A stretch of 59,940 nt of DNA from JARIHD01 sp036392795 (GTDB taxonomy: Bacteria; Patescibacteriota; Saccharimonadia; Saccharimonadales; UBA4665), in assembly GCA_036392795.1 (NCBI GenBank), contig DASVXH010000014.1, positions 1 to 59,940 on the forward strand, read 5' to 3'. Below are positions 17,473 to 26,170 of the stretch, piece by piece. The position numbers and the translations under genes are program-made. The first letter of the stretch is position 1; each line of letters opens with the position of its first letter. Under the pieces are notes generated by a model, which did not search any database, was not told where the DNA came from, and saw only the letters and a list, made by a program, of their open reading frames with translations.

Positions 17473-17502
17473 AAGTCGCGTCTCCCGGTGGAGGCGCGAC
17501 TT
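17473..17502 (+). terminator. Strong hairpin upstream of dnaE
   Basis: A 13-bp stem (17473-17485 with 17490-17502, one T-G wobble) closed by a CGGT loop. It follows the beta-lactamase-like gene and ends three bases before the dnaE -10 box, so it overlaps the promoter spacer. There is no T-run after it; it could equally be an operator. Confidence 0.5.
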
Positions 17503-17505
17503 CGC

Positions 17506-17511
17506 TATAAT
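17506..17511 (+). promoter_or_regulatory. -10 box (TATAAT) of dnaE
   Basis: A perfect TATAAT; predicted start near 17518, leader about 26 bases. The -35 region falls inside the hairpin at 17473-17502 and has no good match to TTGACA. Confidence 0.5.
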
Positions 17512-17543
17512 AGAGCTATCTACGTGAGGGTAGCAATTTTTCT

Positions 17544-20500
17544 ATGGCAGGCATGACAAAAGAACTCCAGCCGAGTGATTACGTGCATTTGCACAATCAC
17601 ACGCAGTATAGTTTGCTCGACGGACTTACTAAAGTTCCGGCATTGCTGGACTATGCTAATGAAACCGGGATGGTTGCCGTAGCACAGACCGACCACGGTA
17701 CGCTGAGCGGTGCCATCGAATTCTACAAAGAAGCCACTGCCAAGGGTGTAAAGCCAATAATTGGCATGGAAACTTACGTGGCGGCTCGTACGCTCAGCGA
17801 CAAAGAACCAGGCAAAGACAAGGTTTATTACCACCTTATTTTATTGGCCATGAATGACATTGGTTATCGTAACCTGATGCGTCTGAGTACCATTGCCAAT
17901 CTTGAAGGCTTCTATTACAAGCCCCGCGTCGACCACGCCGTACTAGAAAAATATAATGAAGGTCTGATTGTGCTAAGCGGTTGCATCGGTGGTGAAGTGG
18001 GGGACGCTATTCGTCAAGGCCAGTATGACAAGGCGATCGAAGTCGCAAAATGGTATAAAAGCGTGTTTGGTGACCGCTACTATATCGAAGTCCAAGATCA
18101 TGGGCATCCAGATCATCAGAGTAAATGGGAGGAGCAGGTTCGTGTTAACGAAGGACTCTTAAAGCTCGCCAAAGAGCTAGAACTGCCGCCTGTCGTTACT
18201 TGTGACGCGCACTACCTAAGGCACGAAGACCAAACCGCCCACGAAATTCTGTTATGCGTCCAGACCGGCTCATTCCTGAGTGACGAAAAGCGTATGAGTT
18301 TGAGTGATTTCGAGCTACACGTTACCGATCCTAACGACATTATTAGTCGTTGGGGCAAGACTTGTCCAGAGGCAATCACTAATACCCGGGCTATTGCTGA
18401 TCGCTGCGCCCTAACTATCGAATTGGGTAAAATCCTCATCCCGGAATTTCCCGTTCCCGAAGGTGAAGACGAAAAATCCTACCTGCGTAAACTCGTCTAC
18501 AAAGGCCTGGCCTGGCGCTACACCGACATGCTGGAAGAGAAAGCTAAAGAGCTTACCGAAGCCGAGGCTAAGAAGCTCCTAACCCAAGAAGTTATAGATC
18601 GCGCCGAATACGAGCTTGGTATTATCGCCCAGATGGGCTTTAATGGATACTTCCTAATTATCGCGGACTTTATGAACTGGGGCAAAGACCAGGGAATCGT
18701 GTTTGGTCCGGGTCGTGGTTCGGCTGCTGGGTCGATTATTTCGTATTCCATGAAAATTACCGAGCTCGATCCCTTAAAATATGACCTGCTATTTGAACGC
18801 TTCTTAAACCCCGACCGTATTTCAATGCCCGATGTTGACATTGATATTATGGACACGCGCCGCGACGAAGTAATTCAATATTGTGCCGAAAAATATGGCC
18901 AAGACCGCGTGGCCAATATTGTGACCTTTGGCACCATGGCTGCACGCAATGCCGTGCGCGACGTGGCACGGGTGCTGCAGGTGCCATATTCAGAGGCCGA
19001 CCGTCTGGCAAAAATGATTCCGGCCCCTATTCAAGGCCGTCACATTCCGCTGGCTAAATCGCTGGTTGACGACCGTGAGCTAAAAGCCGAATATGCCAAC
19101 AACGAAAAATCACGCGAAGTCTTTGACCTGGCTATGCGCCTGGAAGGTACCATTCGTAGTCATGGCGTACATGCCGCCGGCGTGGTGATTGCACCGGACG
19201 ATATTGTTAAATTTGCACCGCTCGAAATGGCGCAAAAAGGTGTGGTAACTACCCAGTACCCCAAAGATCCGATCGAAGAATTAGGTCTGCTAAAAATGGA
19301 CTTTCTTGGCCTTTCCAACTTGACGATTATCAAAAACACGCTACGTATTATCAAAAAAGTGTACGGGGTTGATGTCGATATTAACACCTTGCCGCTAGAC
19401 GACAAGCCTACGTACGAACTTTTTCAGCGTGGTGATACAACCGGTGTCTTCCAGTTGGAATCCGCAGGTATGAAGCGCTATCTTCGCGAACTAAAACCCA
19501 CTGTTTTTGACGACATCGTGGCCATGGTGGCGCTGTACCGCCCCGGTCCGATGCAGTTTATTGACGACTTTATCGCGCGTAAACACGGGCTTAAACAGAT
19601 CAAATTTTTGCATCCCTTAATGGAGCCGGCATTAAAACCTACCTACGGCGTATTGGTGTATCAAGAGCAGGTGATGCAGATTTCCAAAGAACTGTCCGGT
19701 TTTACCGGCGGCCAGGCCGACACGCTTCGCAAAGCAATCGGCAAAAAGAAGATCGAAGTGATGCAAAAAATGAAGGTTGATTTCATTAATGGTGCGGTCA
19801 AAAACGGTGCCAACGAACAAGAGATGGAGCGCTTTTGGAAACAGCTGGAAGACTTTGCGGCCTATTGCTTTAACAAGTCGCATGCCGCCTGCTATGGCTT
19901 GATTGCTTACCAGACCGCCTATCTAAAGGCGCATTATCCCTCGGCCTTTATGGCGGCACTGATGACCAGTGATTTTGACGATACGGATAGGCTCAGTATC
20001 GAAATTTCTGAATGTCAGCACATGGGTATCGACGTTTTGCCGCCGGATGTTAACGAATCATTTAATGATTTTGCAGTGGTGCCGGACGGCGATAACCGCA
20101 AGGCTCAAATTCGTTTTGGTATGAACGCCATTAAAAATGTCGGCGCCGGCGCGGTAGAAGAAATTGTTCGCGCCCGTGACTTGGACGGATCATTCGCCGA
20201 TTTAGAAGATTTTGTAAGCAAAGTTAACGTGCGAGTCGTTAACCGCAAGGCGATGGAAAGTCTAACCAAAGCCGGCGCGTTCGACCGGTTTGGTGACCGT
20301 TCTGAATTACTGCACAACATGGACCTGATTTTGGCCTACGCCGGCCGATTACAAAAAGAAGCAAGCAGCGGTCAGACCGATCTATTTGGTAATGTAGTAG
20401 ACGATTCGGTTGCGCGTCCGCGTCTGGCGCTGGAGAAAGCGGTAACGATATTTACCCCCCGCGAACAGCTGCTGTGGGAACGCGAACTTCTGGGGCTGTA

Positions 20501-21245
20501 TTTAAGTCAGCATCCGCTTTCGATGTACGAAACATTTCTGGAAGAACAGACGATGCCCATGAGCGCGCTCAAACCTGAACACGAAGGCCGTGGCGTGGTC
20601 ATCGGCGGTGCCATCAACGACATCCGCGAGATTATGACCAAAAATGGTGCCAAAATGGCATTCATCAAACTGGAGGATAAATTTGCCGAACTGGAATTGA
20701 TCCTCTTTCCTAACGCCTACCAGCAAACGGCGGGATTATGGGAACGCGACCGTGTCATTTTGGTGCGTGGAAAGATATCGGCCAAAGACCGTGAGGGCAA
20801 TATTGGCGATGAAGTAAAGATTATGGTGGACGACGCTCGTGAGATTACTGCTGCGCAGGCCACTGCCTACCAGCCAACGGGCAAGAAGATGCGACCGCCA
20901 GGCAGCAAGCGTTCGGCTGCGGCTGCCGTAACGGCTACCAAGGCTACCACCGAAGAAGAAAAGCCCAAAACAAAGTCATATGGTAGTAATAGCGCCTCAC
21001 CACTTCCAAAACCCAAAACACCGGAACGCGTCTATCTTCGTCTGCATGATAGCCAAAATCATGAATTGCTGCGCAAACTAAAAGCCGCACTCGATGCATC
21101 ACCGGGGCCAACCGAGGTTGTATTGGTGCTTGGTCCTTCGGAGAGCAAACAAATAATAAAATTGCCAATGGGTATTCAAAAAGACCGCGCACTTTTGAAT
21201 ACGTTGCAAAAACTAGCAGGCACAGATAATGTCAAGCTTCAGTAA
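17544..21245 (+). CDS. dnaE: DNA polymerase III alpha subunit
   Basis: A 1233-residue replicative polymerase of the DnaE type. Order: PHP domain (HLHNHTQYSLLDG about residue 16, QTDHGTLSG about 50), palm with GPGRGSAAGSIISYSMKIT and the catalytic aspartates in MPDVDIDIMD (about 425), fingers and thumb (VALYRPGPMQF, GVLVYQEQVMQI, FNKSHAACYGLIAYQTAYLK), helix-hairpin-helix, then an OB-fold (about 1010-1090) and a C-terminal tau-interacting region. A disordered Ala/Lys linker lies near 1110-1145. The PHP metal ligands look complete, so residual proofreading is possible. ATG 17553 is an alternative start. Confidence 0.98.
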   Translation: MAGMTKELQPSDYVHLHNHTQYSLLDGLTKVPALLDYANETGMVAVAQTDHGTLSGAIEFYKEATAKGVKPIIGMETYVAARTLSDKEPGKDKVYYHLILLAMNDIGYRNLMRLSTIANLEGFYYKPRVDHAVLEKYNEGLIVLSGCIGGEVGDAIRQGQYDKAIEVAKWYKSVFGDRYYIEVQDHGHPDHQSKWEEQVRVNEGLLKLAKELELPPVVTCDAHYLRHEDQTAHEILLCVQTGSFLSDEKRMSLSDFELHVTDPNDIISRWGKTCPEAITNTRAIADRCALTIELGKILIPEFPVPEGEDEKSYLRKLVYKGLAWRYTDMLEEKAKELTEAEAKKLLTQEVIDRAEYELGIIAQMGFNGYFLIIADFMNWGKDQGIVFGPGRGSAAGSIISYSMKITELDPLKYDLLFERFLNPDRISMPDVDIDIMDTRRDEVIQYCAEKYGQDRVANIVTFGTMAARNAVRDVARVLQVPYSEADRLAKMIPAPIQGRHIPLAKSLVDDRELKAEYANNEKSREVFDLAMRLEGTIRSHGVHAAGVVIAPDDIVKFAPLEMAQKGVVTTQYPKDPIEELGLLKMDFLGLSNLTIIKNTLRIIKKVYGVDVDINTLPLDDKPTYELFQRGDTTGVFQLESAGMKRYLRELKPTVFDDIVAMVALYRPGPMQFIDDFIARKHGLKQIKFLHPLMEPALKPTYGVLVYQEQVMQISKELSGFTGGQADTLRKAIGKKKIEVMQKMKVDFINGAVKNGANEQEMERFWKQLEDFAAYCFNKSHAACYGLIAYQTAYLKAHYPSAFMAALMTSDFDDTDRLSIEISECQHMGIDVLPPDVNESFNDFAVVPDGDNRKAQIRFGMNAIKNVGAGAVEEIVRARDLDGSFADLEDFVSKVNVRVVNRKAMESLTKAGAFDRFGDRSELLHNMDLILAYAGRLQKEASSGQTDLFGNVVDDSVARPRLALEKAVTIFTPREQLLWERELLGLYLSQHPLSMYETFLEEQTMPMSALKPEHEGRGVVIGGAINDIREIMTKNGAKMAFIKLEDKFAELELILFPNAYQQTAGLWERDRVILVRGKISAKDREGNIGDEVKIMVDDAREITAAQATAYQPTGKKMRPPGSKRSAAAAVTATKATTEEEKPKTKSYGSNSASPLPKPKTPERVYLRLHDSQNHELLRKLKAALDASPGPTEVVLVLGPSESKQIIKLPMGIQKDRALLNTLQKLAGTDNVKLQ

Positions 21246-21317
21246 AATTGGTAAAAATCCAGCAATAAACCCAAGCATTATCTGTTAATCGGCTTGATTC
21301 CAAGCAAAACTAATCGG

Positions 21318-21854
21318 CTAGTTTTTGGTAATGTTTAGTACTTTTGCATGTGGCAAGCCTTGCAGCCGCTCTGACTCAATAAGAATCTTCGATTTACGAA
21401 TTCCGCTACCCAAAATCACTCTTTCATTCTGGATAACCTGACTATCGATAAAGATCGGCCAGTCGCTTGGAAGACCAATGGGTGTAATGCCGCCATACTC
21501 CATGCATGTGAGCGAGGTGGCAGTTTCCATAGGGGCAAAAGATATCTTGCGGGCATCTAGCGCTTTGCGAATTATCCCATTAACGTCGACTTTACTCGTA
21601 GCTAGAACCAGGCAAGCCGCATGCCAAACCCTATCCGCACGCTTGGCCTCGACAATGACGCAATTTGCGGAAATATTCATGCCAATCTCATAGTGTTCGC
21701 AAAATGCGGCCGTATCCGCTAGGCTCGCGTCGATTTCAGACACCCGAACGCCGTCATATCCATGCTTTTCTAAATAATTGATAACGGGTGTGCCAAGCAA
21801 GGCTTTTACTTGAGCGGCATGTTGAAATGTAAGTTTACCGAACTGTAAAGTCAT
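21318..21854 (-). CDS. YbaK/ProRS-INS-domain aminoacyl-tRNA deacylase-like protein
   Basis: A 178-residue stand-alone YbaK-type protein of the family that hydrolyses mischarged tRNAs such as Ala- or Cys-tRNA(Pro). Key features are ANCVIVEAKR, LVLATSKVDVNGIIRKAL (with the conserved Lys of the SK pair), and the glycine-rich GGITPIGLP loop that shapes the pocket. The closest branch and tRNA specificity cannot be read from this. The gene is alone and convergent with dnaE. On its own strand a TACAAT box about 45 bases upstream would give a leader with a GGTTAAG/CTTAATCC hairpin. Confidence 0.85.
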   Translation of the reverse strand: MTLQFGKLTFQHAAQVKALLGTPVINYLEKHGYDGVRVSEIDASLADTAAFCEHYEIGMNISANCVIVEAKRADRVWHAACLVLATSKVDVNGIIRKALDARKISFAPMETATSLTCMEYGGITPIGLPSDWPIFIDSQVIQNERVILGSGIRKSKILIESERLQGLPHAKVLNITKN

Positions 21855-21920
21855 GTACTATACTTTCTGGATTAAGTTTTTCTTAACCGTATTGTAATAC
21901 AGTTGCGATACTGGAGGGTA

Positions 21921-21949
21921 TTGACATAAGCAGTATTATAGGCTAATAT
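21921..21949 (+). promoter_or_regulatory. Promoter of the GATase gene
   Basis: Perfect TTGACA (21921-21926), a 17-base spacer and TAATAT (21944-21949). Transcription would start near 21956, six or seven bases before ATG 21963, and there is no ribosome site. Confidence 0.7.
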
Positions 21950-21962
21950 AAGTTGTTTGCTT

Positions 21963-22661
21963 ATGAAAACCATTCGCCGTATAGCCCATTTGCAGCCGTT
22001 TGAACCCGTAGGCCTTGGTCACTACCAAGATCCTATTAATGAAGCCCAGATTCCCCTGGATGTCTTTACCTTAGACGGCGATATGCCCAACCTTGACCAC
22101 TATGATGCGGTAGCGATGAGCGGTGGTCCACAGAGCGTAAACGATGCCGAACTAGAACCCATGGTTGACGCGGTCCGCGAGGCTCATAATCGTGAAATTC
22201 CTGTACTTGGAAGCTGCCTGGGTGGACAGGCCATTGGCAAGGCCATAGGGATGAGGGTGGTTGATGCCACTCGTCACGAATATGGTTTCGGGCGCGTACG
22301 GTTGACGGATGATGGTCGTACTAGTAAATTGCTGCAAGGGGTACCGGATATTTTTGGAACATTCCAGGCCCACAATGAAATGATACTTAATGATCCCAAA
22401 ACTCAGCATGACATAAAGGTCTTGGCTGAGGGCGGTGGAATGATCCAGAGCATGCAGGCAGGGGAAACATCTTTCGTTATGCAGTCACATCCCGAACTTC
22501 CTCTCGCAGACGTTAATGACTGGGCCGATAACGTGCCTCAGCTTACGGTTATGAATCGCCAGATTTTATACCAACGTTTTGTTTTAGCTTATCCGCGCCA
22601 CCGCCACATTGCTCAAACGATTATGCGCAATTTCCTAGACATTGTTGCTGAGCGACGCTAA
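21963..22661 (+). CDS. Class I glutamine amidotransferase-like protein
   Basis: A 232-residue GATase1-fold protein with a complete Cys-His-Glu triad: C85 in GSCLGGQA, H176 and E178 in QSHPELP. The oxyanion loop AMSGGPQSV precedes. It resembles free-standing GMP-synthase-like GATases (a family including gamma-glutamyl peptide hydrolases and YfeJ-type proteins) rather than a biosynthetic subunit, because no synthase partner is adjacent. Substrate unknown. The start ATG 21963 follows the promoter closely; a TTG six bases earlier is in frame but unlikely. Confidence 0.88.
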   Translation: MKTIRRIAHLQPFEPVGLGHYQDPINEAQIPLDVFTLDGDMPNLDHYDAVAMSGGPQSVNDAELEPMVDAVREAHNREIPVLGSCLGGQAIGKAIGMRVVDATRHEYGFGRVRLTDDGRTSKLLQGVPDIFGTFQAHNEMILNDPKTQHDIKVLAEGGGMIQSMQAGETSFVMQSHPELPLADVNDWADNVPQLTVMNRQILYQRFVLAYPRHRHIAQTIMRNFLDIVAERR

Positions 22662-22670
22662 GCCTAAAAT

Positions 22671-23720
22671 TTAGTGAATAACACCGGTAGTTCGCGTTAA
22701 AATAACGCCGGCAACCACAAGAGCAACTACGACGATGTCCAAGGCTGGGTGGTGGATGATGAAATGCTCGCCCCGAATCAGATAGCGCTTCCACATTTTG
22801 CCGTGACGGTACACAAGTGAGATTGCCGCAATTGTTATAAGAACTGATGCGGTAAGTCCAGCCCACCCGGCATTACCGGTCGCCAATATGTCGAATCGCG
22901 ATACATTCCGTGAGCTGAGTTCGTTTCCAGAAGTGATGGATGGAGATTTGGTGGAGGTGGTTGTGACTGGAGCGGCTTGGTCATTACTAACCGGTGCCGC
23001 GGTTGTTGGTGCTACAGGGACTGGAGGTGAGGGCGGTACATCCGTGGTTGTATTGACCAGAGCCGGCGTTGGTGTTGGCCGCGAACTCGCAGGAACTGAT
23101 GCGGTCGCAGGTGCCACCGCAGTAAGTTTTTGCGGTGCACCGTACATGGCTACGATTATAGTTTGTTCGCCCACTCCTTGATAGTTTGTTGCATTAGCAA
23201 TTCCAAAGCCGACATCGGCATAATTGGCGTTCAAGATATTTGCCTTGTGGCTGGCGCTATTCATCCAGCCGGTCACGGCATCGGCACTCGACGCGAAACC
23301 GTAGGCCAGATTTTCTCCGGCGTACGTAAAGTCATATCCAGCGGCGCTTATAAATTGCCAGGGCTGGCGACCTTCCGGGGTGACATGCGACCAGTAATCG
23401 CGTGTGGCCATGTCATTGGCTTTCTCTTGAGCGGCGCTGTTAAGCCGATCATTCAAAGACAGGGCGGCATAGCCGCCATTGGTACGTTGGATATTGGTTT
23501 CTTGCAGAAGCGAAGTCGTGCTGACATTGGTTGCGTAACCCAAAACATTGCTGCGCATCTCCCAGACGCTGTTCAAAACAAATCCAAATACAACAATCAA
23601 CAACATCGGCAAATACGGCCAATAGGTTTGGGCATAACGCTTGGTTTGCCTATGGTGTTGTCCGCGACGTTTTTTGTGATGTGGTGTCGCTGGTTCTGTG
23701 GGCGTGCTCGCGAGGACCAT
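22671..23720 (-). CDS. CAP (SCP/PR-1)-domain surface protein with two membrane segments
   Basis: A 349-residue protein with a basic N-terminus, a transmembrane helix (about 34-52), a CAP domain (about 85-205) and a Pro/Thr/Ala-rich low-complexity stalk (about 215-270), then a second hydrophobic helix (about 283-302) and a third near the end (about 325-342). CAP signatures visible are DYWSHVTPEG, YAGENLAYGF and WMNSASHKANILN with the conserved His residues. CAP proteins are secreted or surface-exposed and often bind lipids or act in cell contact, of interest in an epibiotic bacterium (inference). It follows the TrmH-like gene on the same strand, with its own promoter. Confidence 0.87.
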   Translation of the reverse strand: MVLASTPTEPATPHHKKRRGQHHRQTKRYAQTYWPYLPMLLIVVFGFVLNSVWEMRSNVLGYATNVSTTSLLQETNIQRTNGGYAALSLNDRLNSAAQEKANDMATRDYWSHVTPEGRQPWQFISAAGYDFTYAGENLAYGFASSADAVTGWMNSASHKANILNANYADVGFGIANATNYQGVGEQTIIVAMYGAPQKLTAVAPATASVPASSRPTPTPALVNTTTDVPPSPPVPVAPTTAAPVSNDQAAPVTTTSTKSPSITSGNELSSRNVSRFDILATGNAGWAGLTASVLITIAAISLVYRHGKMWKRYLIRGEHFIIHHPALDIVVVALVVAGVILTRTTGVIH

Positions 23721-23729
23721 TTAATACGT

Positions 23730-23735
23730 AGTATA
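23730..23735 (-). promoter_or_regulatory. -10 box (TATACT) of the CAP-domain gene
   Basis: On the minus strand TATACT lies nine bases before the ATG at 23720. It overlaps the stop region of the upstream TrmH-like gene. Confidence 0.5.
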
Positions 23736-23737
23736 GC

Positions 23738-24244
23738 TTATGCTTTGACCATGGCAAAGCGGCAATGATAAAGCACTATCGCTGCCGCCTGGACGACATT
23801 AAACGATTCTTTTGTGCCAAACATTGGAATTTCTAGAGCGGTGTCGCACAGGGCCAGAACTTCCGCCTCCACGCCTTCCACCTCGCGCCCCACCAGCAAG
23901 ACAATTTTTTGAGGTGTTCGAAATTCCGGCAATAGTACAGAGTCTTTGGTTTGTTCGATGGCTGCTATAGTGTAGCCCTTGGACCGAAGGTCCGCGATAG
24001 TAGCGACAATGTCATCGACGTGAGACCACTTTTGTGTTGTTTCGGCGCCCAAGGCGGTTTTCTTGATTTGTTTATGAATTTTGATCGCCAGGTGAGGTAG
24101 GCGTGTGTCATCATCGCAGACAGGGTAAGGAGTATAGCCGGATAAAATAACTTCTGTGACACCCAATCCGTCGGCCGTTCTTAGTAATGAGCCAACGTTA
24201 TGGCAGCTGCGTAAATTGTGTGCAATAAGAATGATATCGGGCAT
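23738..24244 (-). CDS. TrmH/SpoU-family RNA 2'-O-methyltransferase
   Basis: A 168-residue SPOUT methyltransferase with the three family motifs: HNLRSCHNVGSLLRTADGLG (motif 1, about 9-28), the central VLLVGREVEGVEAEVL (motif 2) and IPMFGTKESFNVVQAAAIVL (motif 3), which build the trefoil-knot SAM site. It is short, without an accessory RNA-binding domain, so it resembles TrmL/TrmH-like tRNA or rRNA ribose methylases; the modified position is unknown. The start is placed at 24244 because the N-terminal motif begins there and a TATAGT box lies seven bases upstream; a longer frame to 24289 would run through the divergent pilB promoter. Confidence 0.9.
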   Translation of the reverse strand: MPDIILIAHNLRSCHNVGSLLRTADGLGVTEVILSGYTPYPVCDDDTRLPHLAIKIHKQIKKTALGAETTQKWSHVDDIVATIADLRSKGYTIAAIEQTKDSVLLPEFRTPQKIVLLVGREVEGVEAEVLALCDTALEIPMFGTKESFNVVQAAAIVLYHCRFAMVKA

Positions 24245-24251
24245 ACAAAAA

Positions 24252-24257
24252 ACTATA
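24252..24257 (-). promoter_or_regulatory. -10 box (TATAGT) of the TrmH-like gene
   Basis: Seven bases before the ATG at 24244 on the minus strand, giving a leaderless mRNA. It is divergent from the pilB box, about 35 bases away. Confidence 0.5.
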
Positions 24258-24288
24258 CCGCAGACTCGTGTCTTAATAATAATGCTCA

Positions 24289-24297
24289 TGCTATACT
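24289..24297 (+). promoter_or_regulatory. Extended -10 promoter of the pilB-like gene
   Basis: TGc followed by TATACT (24292-24297), seven bases before ATG 24305; predicted leaderless. Confidence 0.6.
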
Positions 24298-24304
24298 ACA
24301 TCCT

Positions 24305-25906
24305 ATGAGCCAAGACGCCCGTCGAGATGAAGAGTCGGCAACTCTACGCCGTGCCCGTTTGTTGGGTCTTAATTATGTTGACTCTTCGGCTATTCGGCAA
24401 AAAACGCTATTCACCGATCTTTTGAGTAAGGACGAGATGTACGCCGTGCGCGTTATTCCGTTGCAGGCCGACAAGAGTAACATTCTGTTTGGCATTACCA
24501 ATACCACCTCGCAGCAGGTTATAAATGATTTGCGGCAGCGATATAGCGACCTGCGTACCAGTTTTGCCATGATCTCGGATAGCGGCTACCGCGAATACAT
24601 GCGTCTATACGATCCGCCTAAAAAGATTGAATATCAGGATATTGCCTTTTCTGCCGATTCCTCGGACGACCTCTTTCAGAAGGTGAGTAAGACATTAGCC
24701 GAAGTGCGCGCAGATGATATTTTGGCATATTTAGTGCAGCAGGGCTACCGACTGAAGGCCTCCGACATTCACCTGGAAAATCAGCGCGAAAACGTACGGA
24801 TTCGTTTTCGCGTGGACGGCGTCCTGCATCCTATCGCAACGCTACCTCACGAAAAATATCGCCAGCTGATGAGTGCGATCGCCATTGCTGCCAATGTTTC
24901 CACCGGTATAGATGAAGCTCAGACCGGACACATCAACAAAACGTATCGCATGGCTACGGGCGAAGATGTAACAGTCAACCTTCGCGTCGAAACGGTGCCT
25001 ACGATCTGGGGACAAGATGTGGTGATGCGTATTTTTACACTCAAAATGGAATTGCTGCGCCTTGAAAACTTGGGCCTAAACGAGCGCGAACGTGTGGTGG
25101 TAGACGATATTATTCAGCATCCAACGGGAATGGTATTGGTGGTTGGTCCGACTGGATCGGGCAAGACGACGACGCTTTATTCTATGGTAAACACGCTCAA
25201 TAGTCCTGAGCGTAAAATTTTGACCCTGGAAGACCCTGTGGAATATTTTATGGAAGGCATTGTGCAGATTCCGGTTCACGGCGACCAACAAGCCACTGGC
25301 TTTGCGGAAAAATTGCGGGCCGTACTTCGTCTTGATCCCGATGTGGTGATGGTGGGGGAGATCCGTGATCAGGATACGGCAAAGACCGCGCTTCAGGCTG
25401 CCTTGACGGGCCACTTGGTGCTCAGCACTTTCCACGCCTCTAGTGCGGCAGCGGCCGTAACTCGTATGCTGGACTTTATCGGTATTAACCCATTGTTTGC
25501 TTCGGCGATTCATTTGATTATGGCTCAGCGTCTGGTGCGCGTTTTGGATGATGAAACCAAACAAGGGTATACTCCTGATGACGCCCTAAAAGCGCAACTA
25601 AAAACAATTATTGATACGCTGCCGCCGGGCGTGGACAGGCCCGATATCGCCAACCTGACTTTGTACAAACCGGGTAAGTCGGCGGCCAATCCATTCGGCT
25701 ACGTGGGGCAAATGCCCATTCGCGAACAAATGATGATGACTCCAGGCGTACAGGAGCTGTTAAGGCAGTCGCCCGCTCAAATCACTACTGCCGCATTAGA
25801 GGCGCGTGCTATACAGGATGGCATGATTACAATGCTGCAAGATGGTGTGCTAAAGGCCATCGAAGGCAAGACTACGCTCGAAGAAGTTTTCCGCGTAGTT
25901 GGCTAG
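24305..25906 (+). CDS. Type IV pilus assembly / type II secretion ATPase (PilB/GspE family)
   Basis: A 533-residue secretion ATPase that would polymerise type IV pilin. It has an N-terminal MshEN-like domain (about 30-110), a linker, LKASDIHLENQRENVRIRFR (N2 domain, about 160), Walker A VVGPTGSGKTTTLYSM (about 280-295), the Asp and His boxes (ILTLEDPVEY, GHLVLSTFHAS) and Walker B VVMVGEIRD. The four-cysteine zinc site common in GspE is not seen. Type IV pili are widespread in Saccharibacteria and used for motility and host contact. No other pilus gene is nearby. The frame upstream of ATG 24305 crosses the promoter and is not coding. Confidence 0.93.
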   Translation: MSQDARRDEESATLRRARLLGLNYVDSSAIRQKTLFTDLLSKDEMYAVRVIPLQADKSNILFGITNTTSQQVINDLRQRYSDLRTSFAMISDSGYREYMRLYDPPKKIEYQDIAFSADSSDDLFQKVSKTLAEVRADDILAYLVQQGYRLKASDIHLENQRENVRIRFRVDGVLHPIATLPHEKYRQLMSAIAIAANVSTGIDEAQTGHINKTYRMATGEDVTVNLRVETVPTIWGQDVVMRIFTLKMELLRLENLGLNERERVVVDDIIQHPTGMVLVVGPTGSGKTTTLYSMVNTLNSPERKILTLEDPVEYFMEGIVQIPVHGDQQATGFAEKLRAVLRLDPDVVMVGEIRDQDTAKTALQAALTGHLVLSTFHASSAAAAVTRMLDFIGINPLFASAIHLIMAQRLVRVLDDETKQGYTPDDALKAQLKTIIDTLPPGVDRPDIANLTLYKPGKSAANPFGYVGQMPIREQMMMTPGVQELLRQSPAQITTAALEARAIQDGMITMLQDGVLKAIEGKTTLEEVFRVVG

Positions 25907-25977
25907 ACCGGCAACAGATAGCCCCTTGGGTAGTAAATACAGACAAGGCTAGAAGGCTGCATTTATGCGCGCGAACG

Positions 25978-26100
25978 CTAAAAACGGTATTTTGTCTTGC
26001 ATTTTTTGCAGTAAGCTTGGTTGGTTCCGAACCGCAAGAGTTTGCTGCCGCAGTTAGGGCAGTGTCCAAATAGGGAACGAAAAATTTTAAGTATGGACAT
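25978..26100 (-). CDS. Small zinc-ribbon protein (40 residues)
   Basis: A 40-residue ORF on the minus strand, MSILKIFRSLFGH then CPNCGSKLL, a spacer of about 11 residues and YCKKCKTKYRF. The two CxxC knuckles 14 residues apart form a canonical zinc ribbon, so it is very probably real despite its size. A TATAAT box on the same strand about 30 bases upstream (near 26126-26131) supports independent expression; no clear ribosome site is seen. It lies between the 3' ends of the pilB-like gene and the malic enzyme. Function unknown. Confidence 0.7.
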   Translation of the reverse strand: MSILKIFRSLFGHCPNCGSKLLRFGTNQAYCKKCKTKYRF

Positions 26101-26170
26101 CAAATATATAACTAAGTGTGAAAATTATACACCTAGTTTTGAGCAAAACAAATTACAAAAGTGTCGTTAC

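Noticed and set aside
23130..23768. Long plus-strand open frame (212 codons) opposite the CAP-domain gene
   Set aside because: It lies antisense to a gene with clear domain motifs, shows no family signature, and the promoters belong to the minus strand.
24245..24289. Longer TrmH-like protein from 24289
   Set aside because: The extra 15 residues run through both divergent -10 boxes and are not part of the SPOUT domain.
25076..25564. 162-codon minus-strand frame inside the pilB-like gene
   Set aside because: Antisense shadow of the conserved ATPase core.
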